9,704 bases of DNA from JANLIQ01 sp964358205 (GTDB taxonomy: Bacteria; Patescibacteriota; UBA1384; 2-12-FULL-50-11). Each line of letters starts with the position of its first letter. Within the stretch, counting starts at the first letter, position 1. Under the pieces are notes generated by a model. The model worked only from the letters and a program-made list of their open reading frames with translations. It had not been told where the DNA came from and did not search any database. Positions 5,622 through 9,704 of this stretch are shown piece by piece. The translations under genes and the position numbers were made by a program. The stretch lies in contig CAYHNZ010000032.1 of NCBI GenBank assembly GCA_964358205.1, forward strand, positions 1-9,704. The letters run 5' to 3'.

Positions 5622-6397
5622 AAGTACGAAGCACCAATCTCGAAGTACGAAACAAATTCAAATCCGCCGGCTGGCGGACAAATTCGAAAAGTTTAAACCA
5701 TTTGAATTTCAGATTTTCGAATTTGTTTCGGATTTCGGATTTCGGATTTCGAGCTTCTAGCCCTCGCGGGTTTACGCTGATCGAGTTGCTTGTTGTTATC
5801 GCGATTATTGGGATTCTGGTTTCGATCGGTGTTTACAGTTGGAGCTCGGTTTCGGCCAGAGGTCGAGATACGACCCGCAAAAGTGATTTAACAAGGATTA
5901 AACAAGTTCTTCAGCAATACTACTCCGACACCCGAACCTATCCGGTTTTCGATACGTCTAAGCATGGGACCCTCAATGAACCAATTTATAGCGCCACCTG
6001 GCAGTTGACACAAGGTGGCAGTACGGATTGTTCTCGCAGAAATGATGCGACTAAGATTGCCCCGAAATACATCGACAAAATTCCGACCGACCCGAAAGAC
6101 ACGGCCAAGTACCAAACCATGTCATGTGCTAATTTGGCTGAAAATCAAGGCAATCGCTACCTATATATTAGCGCCCCGACCGACACCACCAGCGGTCCGA
6201 CGCAACCGGCAACCAGCTTTGGCTTAATGGCAACGCTGGAACAAGGAGCAAGCGACAGAATTACCGATCCTAAGCTGAACCCCCTTGACAGGCAATATAA
6301 CGGTACTACTTTTGGCACCTGGTACTCGTCGAAAAATAATTACGGCAACACCATTGGTGTAAACGCTAATTACCTGATCGACAGCAAAAATCAATAA
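5618..6397 (+). CDS. Type IV pilin-like / pseudopilin protein
   Basis: About 259 residues from ATG 5618 (an in-frame ATG at 5600 lies inside the promoter). The prepilin signal is clear: SSPRG^FTLIELLVVIAIIGILVSIGVYSW, with cleavage after Gly, Phe+1 and Glu+5, then the hydrophobic helix and an alpha-C extension with TRKSDLTRIKQVLQQYY. Two Cys in the globular domain (GSTDCS, TMSCAN) may form a disulfide; the Asn/Gly/Tyr-rich end is typical of exported pilin domains. It would be cleaved by PilD and built into a pilus or secretion fibre; no other pilus genes are in the window. The long leader is encoded by heptamer array C. A TTG at 5723-5725 would give a more normal 16-residue leader. Confidence 0.88.
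   Translation: MQVRSTNLEVRNKFKSAGWRTNSKSLNHLNFRFSNLFRISDFGFRASSPRGFTLIELLVVIAIIGILVSIGVYSWSSVSARGRDTTRKSDLTRIKQVLQQYYSDTRTYPVFDTSKHGTLNEPIYSATWQLTQGGSTDCSRRNDATKIAPKYIDKIPTDPKDTAKYQTMSCANLAENQGNRYLYISAPTDTTSGPTQPATSFGLMATLEQGASDRITDPKLNPLDRQYNGTTFGTWYSSKNNYGNTIGVNANYLIDSKNQ
5623..5753. repeat. Inverted heptamer array C (AATCCGA-type) with GC-rich palindrome
   Basis: The left arm on the plus strand has units AGTACGA, AGCACCA, ATCTCGA, AGTACGA, AACAAAT. The inner core TCCGCCGGCTGGCGGA lies at 5663-5678. The right arm has reverse-type units TTTCAGA, TTTTCGA, then TTTCGGA three times and TTTCGAG (5726-5753). A 12-bp perfect inverted repeat, CGAAACAAATTC (5648-5659) against GAATTTGTTTCG (5719-5730), ties the arms. 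The array is translated in the pilin frame, giving the RISDFGF stretch of its leader. Confidence 0.8.
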
Positions 6398-6420
6398 AAA
6401 CTTTTAAAATCAAAAGTTTT
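6397..6420. terminator. AT-rich hairpin after the pilin gene
   Basis: AAAACTTTT (6397-6405) pairs with AAAAGTTTT (6412-6420) around a 6-nt loop, right after the pilin stop. It has a T run but little GC, so it would be a weak terminator. It merges into heptamer array D. Confidence 0.35.
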
Positions 6421-6561
6421 AGAATTTAGAATGAGGAATTTAGAATGTCGCTGACGCTCGCTTCTCTCCGCCAGCTGGCGGATCGTAGTTAGGATTCTAG
6501 AATTGAGAATGAATGATCGGGAATATTTCTAAATTCTAAAATCCATATTCTATATTCTTGG
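6418..6561. repeat. Inverted heptamer array D (TTTAGAA units) with GC-rich palindrome
   Basis: Left arm: TTTAGAA, TTTAGAA, TGAGGAA, TTTAGAA (6418-6445). Middle: a perfect 16-bp palindrome TCCGCCAGCTGGCGGA (6467-6482). Right arm: TTCTAAA, TTCTAAA, ATCCATA, TTCTATA, TTCTTGG (6527-6561), the reverse complement type. It fills the spacer between two convergent genes. The layout (direct arm, GC palindrome, inverted arm) is the same as in array C, but the heptamer is different. Confidence 0.8.
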
Positions 6562-6565
6562 CAAT

Positions 6566-6766
6566 TTACTCCGCACTAGCGCGGATATACAATAAGGCGC
6601 TGATCACTAATAGTCCGACTCCACCCCAGAGAAAATATTTAGTAATATCTGTACCCGCTTGACCAAAAGAGGCGGCATTTAGTCCGCCCGCCAAATTGAT
6701 TGCGAAAAATCCCATCCCCACCACCAACATGGCGCTGGCTAAAATTACTTGTGATCGTTTAGTCAT
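6566..6766 (-). CDS. Small two-pass membrane protein, unknown function
   Basis: 66 residues from ATG 6764-6766: a short basic start (MTKRSQ), hydrophobic helix VILASAMLVVGMGFFAINLAG, a Gly/Ala/Thr loop, then FLWGGVGLLVISALLYI and a short RASAE tail. A GTG at 6809-6811 would add 15 residues (RANNPPFCYTTVK) that do not look like part of the protein. By the positive-inside rule both ends probably face the cytoplasm. No SD. I do not recognise a family. It lies downstream of another tiny two-pass protein gene, with a hairpin between them, and converges on the pilin gene. Confidence 0.55.
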   Translation of the reverse strand: MTKRSQVILASAMLVVGMGFFAINLAGGLNAASFGQAGTDITKYFLWGGVGLLVISALLYIRASAE

Positions 6767-6828
6767 CTTTACGGTAGTGTAGCAAAAAGGTGGGTTGTTT
6801 GCTCGGAACACTCCATATCTAAAGTTTA

Positions 6829-6846
6829 GGAGCCCTTGCGGGCTCC
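6829..6846 (-). terminator. Hairpin between the two small membrane-protein genes
   Basis: GGAGCCC (6829-6835), loop TTGC, GGGCTCC (6840-6846): a perfect 7-bp GC-rich stem just after the stop of the upstream small gene. On the minus strand it is followed by TAAACTTT, a poor T run, so it may only partly terminate or may stabilise the message end. Confidence 0.5.
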
Positions 6847-6849
6847 CCT

Positions 6850-7032
6850 TCAGATCGATCTATATCGGAATGAAACGGCGGTAAGAAAAGTGAAAAAAGC
6901 GATAGGCCCAACCACGACCATTTCAACTTTTCTTGGATTAATTAAGTCCAAGATGATGAATACCCCCCAGCAAATCGCCCCCACAGTCAGAACAAAACGA
7001 CGAATTCTCCAAATATTACGTAAAAGTTCCAA
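6850..7032 (-). CDS. Small two-pass membrane protein with TTG start
   Basis: 60 residues: basic start (ELLRNIWRIRR), helix FVLTVGAICWGVFIILDLI, a turn NPRKVE, helix MVVVGPIAFFTFLTAVSF, end RYRSI. The start is TTG (7030-7032), chosen because a GGAGG SD lies 4 bp upstream and no ATG is in frame nearby. The basic ends put both termini in the cytoplasm. Family not recognised. It follows the rRNA terminator, and a weak TTGATT-17-AGTAAT pair upstream could be its own promoter. Two adjacent genes for tiny two-pass proteins suggest a shared membrane role, but this is inference only. Confidence 0.5.
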   Translation of the reverse strand: MELLRNIWRIRRFVLTVGAICWGVFIILDLINPRKVEMVVVGPIAFFTFLTAVSFRYRSI

Positions 7033-7126
7033 AATGCCTCCGTGCCGTAAAGCCCGATTACTGACAATAACTCGTCGATAATCAAAGTGACCCTACGAGA
7101 CAATATTGTAACGCACTGCAATCAAC

Positions 7127-7147
7127 AAAAAAAGGCCTCTGGCCTTT
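7127..7147 (-). terminator. Rho-independent terminator of the rRNA operon
   Basis: On the minus strand AAAGGCC, loop AGA, GGCCTTT, then a run of T (seven T in total, counting the stem end). It lies 27 bp past the 3' end of 5S rRNA and is the best terminator in the window. Confidence 0.88.
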
Positions 7148-7174
7148 CTCTGTATTGAGGTTTTGAATTCTTTG

Positions 7175-7293
7175 TCTTGGCGCCGGTCTACTTTCCCGAC
7201 GGCTGTTAGCCGCAAGTATCATCGACGCTGATAGGCTTAACTACTCTGTTCGGTATGGGAAGAGGTGTACCCCCATCGCTCATGGCACCAAGA
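7175..7293 (-). rRNA. rrf: 5S ribosomal RNA
   Basis: About 119 nt. The 5' TCTTGGTGCC pairs with the 3' GGCGCCAAGA (helix I), and the hallmark ACACC...TCCCATACCGAACA...GTTAAGCC blocks are present in order. It is the last gene of the minus-strand rRNA operon. The ends are set from the terminal helix and may be off by a base or two. Confidence 0.95.
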
Positions 7294-7314
7294 CGAAAAA
7301 TTCAAGAAAAATTA

Positions 7315-7587
7315 CAAATGTGCTTGGAGAGGATGGCCACCACCGAGGTGGCCGAAGTGGTGAGCATTTCGCTCGCCGGTTATGGATAGTCAAATTCCCT
7401 CGACTTGGAATTCTTGAGTGATGATGACACGCAGCTTTTGCCCCGGAAACTGAATGTCTCGGATGTCATTGATGATATCACTCGCACAATTGGCGACGTA
7501 GTTGTAGCGAATTGTCTTCCATGGCCGGAACCGCCAGATTATTTTGACGTTAAAGAACATTTCATTTTTCCTCTCTAAGCACATTTG
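7315..7587 (-). repeat. 19-bp inverted repeat enclosing a mini-gene in the 23S-5S spacer
   Basis: The arms at 7315-7333 and 7569-7587 are reverse complements at 18 of 19 positions, the exception being 7326/7576. In the minus-strand transcript they would pair and close a 235-nt loop holding the 56-codon ORF. No target-site duplication flanks them. Two smaller hairpins (7335-7353, GGCCACC stem; 7359-7377, GGTGAGC stem) lie just inside the arm near 5S. Confidence 0.8.
7390..7560 (-). CDS. 56-residue protein encoded inside the 23S-5S rRNA spacer
   Basis: ATG at 7558-7560 with an SD-like AGAGGA 8 bp upstream (7569-7574); the frame is also open upstream to a TTG (7593), which would add 11 residues. 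The protein starts MFFNVKIIWRFRPWK and continues with a mixed helix/strand pattern (ASDIINDIRDIQ; KLRVIITQEFQVEG), with many NNC codons (ATC, GTC, GAC, AAC) as in a real gene. One Cys, three Trp or Phe-rich patches, no membrane segment. I know no family. It is transcribed with the rRNA, and its SD is fully inside one arm of the 19-bp inverted repeat, so folding would hide it. It could instead be a passenger of a mobile element. Confidence 0.5.
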   Translation of the reverse strand: MFFNVKIIWRFRPWKTIRYNYVANCASDIINDIRDIQFPGQKLRVIITQEFQVEGI

Positions 7588-7736
7588 AAACAAGCTAGCG
7601 CAGGTAGCAGCTAGCTGTCAGCTTCTAACCACTAGCTTAAAAAGCCAGGAGCGAGTTGCTAGATGCCAGTTGCCAAACTTTACGTTCGCAAAGTTTCGAG
7701 CGTTCGCTTAAATTTCCCCACTCTCTTAATGAGTAG
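7588..7736 (-). other. Spacer rRNA segment with CTAGCT-rich imperfect repeats
   Basis: No gene. It holds repeated GCTAG/CTAGC words (for example near 7595, 7608 and 7630) and a hairpin AAACTTT-ACGTTCGC-AAAGTTT (7676-7697). Part of the 23S-5S transcribed spacer; no tRNA is present. Confidence 0.4.
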
Positions 7737-7863
7737 GGATTATATTGCTTGCGGACCGTAGCGGAGACGAAAAAGCACGGTCTTGCGACAGCAAGTTTTT
7801 CGTCGAGCTCGAGCGCCGAGAGCCGCTGGGCTCGAGGACGCGTGTCCGCAGGGAATAAAATCC
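7737..7863 (-). ncRNA. Structured domain in the 23S-5S spacer
   Basis: The ends close as a long stem: GGATTATATT (7737-7746) against AATAAAATCC (7854-7863) with one mismatch, then a 3-nt internal loop, then TGCGGAC (7750-7756) against GTCCGCA (7844-7850). Inside are two arms: GACGAAAAA facing TTTTTCGTC with an inner CTTGC/GCAAG hairpin, and CTCGAGC facing GCTCGAG. So it is a multi-branch RNA of about 127 nt. It could be an rRNA-processing structure or an embedded small RNA. It matches no family I know. Confidence 0.5.
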
Positions 7864-8236
7864 TAGCGAATGTTTTTCCAAACTAAGGTTGAAGGATCCA
7901 GTCCTCCAGCTCGCACCTACCTACCAATTGAGTAGACAAATGCGAGTTAGTAATTCTTGACCGATTAGTACGCCTTGGCTGAACACATTACTGTGCTTAC
8001 ACCTAGCGCCTATCAACCCGGTAGTCTTCCGGGGGTCTATAACGAAGATTAATCTTGAGGCCTGCTTCCCGCTTATATGCTTTCAGCGGTTATCAGTTCC
8101 GAACGTAGCTACTCGACAGTGCCCTTGGCAGGACAGCCGATACACCAGAGGTTCGTCCGCTCCGGTCTTCTCATACTAGGAGCCGCTCCTCTCAATCTTC
8201 AACGCTTACAGCAGATTAGGACCGAACTGTCTCGCG

Positions 8237-8623
8237 CATGTGATTCCATTATTTCTAATGGCACGGACTATATCTTCATCCTGGCTTCCAGCCAGGATGA
8301 AGATTCTAGCCGCCTCAAGCGGCGCCATATCTTCATCGTAGCTGTAGCTTATTAAAACCAGGAGCCGACATTTGAACACTCTGTAAAGAGAGCGTTCTCA
8401 TCTTACGCTTGCTAGCTTTGCAAGCCTAGGAATCAGTCTCTACGGGATTCAAGAAGTTTTTTTACCTTCTTGACTTACCCTCGGTATTGCCCTTTCCAGA
8501 GCTTACGCTCTGAAGGAGGGTTTCACCGATTTTAGTCGGGATTTCCCTTCCGTGTTCGTCGGAAGAGGGAGTATGCATAATACTCACTGTACCGCATTAC
8601 TGCGGTAGAACGCAACGTAAACT
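8237..8623 (-). ncRNA. Group I intron at 23S position about 2593, without ORF
   Basis: 387 nt between exon AGAACGT and exon CGCGAGACAG, by my count the same site as the Chlamydomonas chloroplast intron that encodes I-CreI. Seen: P1, exon AGAACGU pairing with GCGUUCU with the required U.G at the splice site; P3 CCGAC/GTCGG; P5 CAGAGC-GTAA-GCTCTG; P6 TCAAGAAG/CTTCTTGA with a 9-nt loop; R element GAGACTGA and S element AAGATATAGTCC forming P7; P8 CCTGG/CCAGG; P9 CCATTA/TAATGG; terminal G. It is complete and should be able to splice. It has the same core layout as the other intron, so they are related. It lacks an endonuclease gene, so it is fixed or moved in trans. Confidence 0.9.
8270..8337 (-). 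other. Duplicated J8/7 segment and competing hairpins in the ORF-less intron
   Basis: The J8/7 strand GATGAAGATAT (8270-8280) has a second exact copy at 8327-8337. Between them GATGAAGAT on the plus strand (8296-8304) gives ATCTTCATC in the RNA, which can pair with either copy. Pairing with the core copy makes a perfect 15-bp stem (8272-8286 with 8290-8304, 3-nt loop) that buries J8/7 and the P8 3' strand. Pairing with the other copy frees them. Confidence 0.65.
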
Positions 8624-8739
8624 ACGTTCTGAACCCAGCTCGCGTACCCTTTTAATTGGCGAACAGCCAAACCCTTGGGAGCTTCTCCACCCCCAGGATA
8701 GGATGCACATTGAATCCCCTGTTACCAGGAGTGTAGACT

Positions 8740-8804
8740 ATATATTCATCCTACGAAGTAGGTGAATATACGAACCGCCGGCTGGCGGTGACATATATTC
8801 ATCC
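8740..8804 (-). other. Duplicated J8/7 segment and competing hairpins in the ORF-bearing intron
   Basis: Same design as in the other intron with different bases: GATGAATATAT at 8740-8750 (J8/7) and again at 8793-8803, with the reverse complement TATATTCACC between (8761-8770). The spacer between the distal copy and the complement holds the palindrome ACCGCCGGCTGGCGGT (8774-8789), similar to the cores of heptamer arrays C and D. Confidence 0.65.
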
Positions 8805-8911
8805 TGCGCTCTTCCTTAGGCTGTTTACGGCCATAGAATGAGACTTTTAAGTAGGAGTCAGCGTATTAATACAATCAATTTTGATTGTATTCTCGTCTTT
8901 CGACTCAGTCG

Positions 8912-9508
8912 TTACGGGGTAAGAGAAACTTTATACAATAAACTATCGACCATATATGGCCGGACTAATTCGCAGAACTTTTTGGATGATTTTTGCGGAA
9001 CATAGAGGCAATAACTCTTACCTTTCTTGTGGATCTTGCTGTCAATACCAAAATTTTTCTTCAGACACCTGGACAGCAATTGCTGCTCGGCTATCGAAAA
9101 CAAATCAGTATTAAGTCGTAAGGCATTGCAATCATTCCGTTTGTAACCATCATCCATGTACCAAACCGCTAGTGACAGCGGACTGGTTAGTATTGATTGG
9201 ATGTTCTTTGGAATAATCTTTTTCTTATTTTTGTAGAAAAGATTCTTCCATTCTAGGAATACATCCGAGCTGAAAGTTGAAAAGTGCAATCTCTCATAAA
9301 ATTTCTCTGAAGTTTTATGAAATGACCTAATCACCCTGGGTTTTGCGGTGACAAAACTACCAAATTCAGCGTGTTTCCATCGGACATAGTCTTCTTGTTT
9401 TAGAGTGTGGTCAACACGCAAGCGTGCTCCGCGACCGTTATTCTCAAGATGACCATCTCCTAATATGGTTCCAATCAATATTTGTTGTTGCTTTTTTGTC
9501 AGTAGCAT
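8912..9508 (-). CDS. LAGLIDADG homing endonuclease, intron-encoded
   Basis: 198 residues from ATG 9506-9508; an in-frame TTG at 9617-9619 would add 37 residues that translate the P3-P5 core of the intron, so the ATG is preferred. Two LAGLIDADG motifs: ILIGTILGDGH (10-20, acidic Asp18) and LSLAVWYMDDG (111-121, acidic Asp120), about 100 residues apart, as in single-chain two-motif enzymes. They form the dimer-like helices and metal-binding active site. Lys/Arg-rich between motifs, fitting DNA contact. It would cut intronless 23S genes at the insertion site and drive homing; some relatives also act as maturases. The gene fills the P6 loop. Its last codons (KVSLTP) and stop are the P6 3' strand and J6/7. 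Intact frame, so probably active or recently so. Confidence 0.92.
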   Translation of the reverse strand: MLLTKKQQQILIGTILGDGHLENNGRGARLRVDHTLKQEDYVRWKHAEFGSFVTAKPRVIRSFHKTSEKFYERLHFSTFSSDVFLEWKNLFYKNKKKIIPKNIQSILTSPLSLAVWYMDDGYKRNDCNALRLNTDLFSIAEQQLLSRCLKKNFGIDSKIHKKGKSYCLYVPQKSSKKFCELVRPYMVDSLLYKVSLTP

Positions 9509-9704
9509 ACTGTATGAAGTTTCTCTTACTTCCCACGGTATTATCCTAACATATCTGGGTTTCCTTGTTAGGACTTCACCGTTATTAGCTGACGTTGCAA
9601 ATGTTTGTACATTTGCCAACTCAAATTACTTTGAGTGCGGCCCATTGTAAGCCGACATCGAGGTGCCAAACTGCGCCGTCTCTGTGGACGATTGGGCGCA
9701 ATCA

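Larger units (their letters stand above)
8706..9649 (-). ncRNA. Group I intron at 23S position about 2511, carrying a homing-endonuclease ORF
   Basis: 944 nt between exon GTCGGCT and exon CATCC. Seen: P1, exon CGGCU pairing with GGCCG/GGGCCG with U.G at the splice site; P2 CTCAAA/TTTGAG; a hairpin GCAAATGT/ACATTTGC; P3 GTCAGC (9588-9593) with GCTGAC (8857-8862); P5 TCCTAACA/TGTTAGGA; P6 a perfect 13-bp stem, 9517-9529 with 8919-8931, opened by the ORF; P7 from GACTGA and AGTC; P8 CCTAC/GTAGG; P9 CTCCTG-GTAA-CAGGGG with a GNRA loop; terminal G. J8/7 reads ATGAATATATAGTC, slightly off the usual AAGATATAGTC. Splice ends were set by the exons and P1 pairing. Confidence 0.9.
7944..9704 (-). rRNA. 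rrl: 23S ribosomal RNA, 3' part, interrupted by two group I introns
   Basis: Exons on the minus strand: 9650-9704 (continues past the window; TTTGGCACCTCGATGTCGGCT just before the splice site), 8624-8705 (CCTGGGG..., A-loop GGCTGTTCGCC, GGGTTCAGAACGT) and about 7944-8236 (CGCGAGACAGTTCGGTCC, sarcin-ricin loop, GTACTAATCGGTC near the end). These are E. coli domains V-VI. The middle exon is 82 nt, exactly the E. coli spacing between the two sites. The 3' end is placed 20 nt after TACTAAT by analogy with E. coli. The sarcin-ricin loop reads AGTATGAGAAGACC instead of AGTACGAGAGGACC. Confidence 0.95.

Noticed and set aside
7315..7587. Classical insertion sequence or MITE
   Set aside because: No target-site duplication at the edges and no transposase-like protein; kept only as one possible origin for the spacer mini-gene.
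8077..8355. 92-codon plus-strand ORF over the 23S 3' exon and intron
   Set aside because: It lies antisense to highly conserved 23S sequence and the intron P7-P9 region; the frame is an accident.
8361..8373. ATGTCGGCTC inside the ORF-less intron, identical to the 23S sequence before the other intron's splice site
   Set aside because: The GTCGG part is needed as the P3 3' strand (pairs with CCGAC), so the match is explained by intron structure plus chance rather than a captured exon.
9509..9619. 37-residue N-terminal extension of the endonuclease from a TTG
   Set aside because: Those codons are the P3-P5 core and P6 5' strand of the intron; the peptide has no domain character and ATG 9508 sits directly before motif 1.
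9465..9650. 61-codon plus-strand ORF opposite the endonuclease start
   Set aside because: Shadow of the LAGLIDADG gene and intron 5' core on the other strand.

Overview
The window looks like a chromosome segment of an uncultured bacterium of the Candidate Phyla Radiation (Patescibacteria). The inference rests on small gene content, few Shine-Dalgarno (SD) sites, several starts that look leaderless, a 23S rRNA gene cut by self-splicing introns, and intergenic arrays of a 7-bp unit. TGA, TAA and TAG all act as stops at natural gene ends, so code 11 fits and the UGA-recoded lineages do not. The exact phylum is not resolved.

Left part (1-2492). The first 31 bases hold the 5' end of mraZ on the minus strand, with a four-unit MraZ operator and a probable promoter about 160-230 bp upstream of its start. 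A hairpin-rich divergent spacer follows. A plus-strand pterin-4a-carbinolamine dehydratase (PCD) gene meets, tail to tail with a 4-bp overlap, a minus-strand unit of glycyl-tRNA synthetase plus a small unknown gene.

Middle (2536-6561). A minus-strand group runs recO, alr, then an unknown three-pass membrane protein. Between alr and the membrane gene lies a second, orphan copy of an alr 3' end. The membrane gene has a strong SD but no usual start codon beside it. A divergent plus-strand type IV pilin-like gene follows recO. Four spacers here are arrays of degenerate heptamers, mostly in inverted arms, two with a GC-rich palindrome inside. They reach into the ends of neighbouring genes and supply the pilin leader.

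Right part (6566-9704). Two tiny membrane proteins are followed by the 3' part of a minus-strand rRNA operon: 23S (running off the window), a 650-bp spacer, 5S and a rho-independent terminator. The 23S carries two group I introns, by my count at E. coli positions about 2511 and 2593, around the peptidyl-transferase centre. The first carries a LAGLIDADG endonuclease gene in its P6 loop; the second has no ORF. Both introns share a duplicated J8/7 segment with its reverse complement between the copies, which could form a bistable switch. The 23S-5S spacer holds a 56-codon ORF inside a 19-bp inverted repeat that covers its SD, and a separate structured domain. The sarcin-ricin loop has a paired C-G to U-A change.

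Strongest candidates for something undescribed: the intron switch architecture, the spacer mini-gene, the heptamer arrays, and the duplicated alr tail next to an AUA-start gene.
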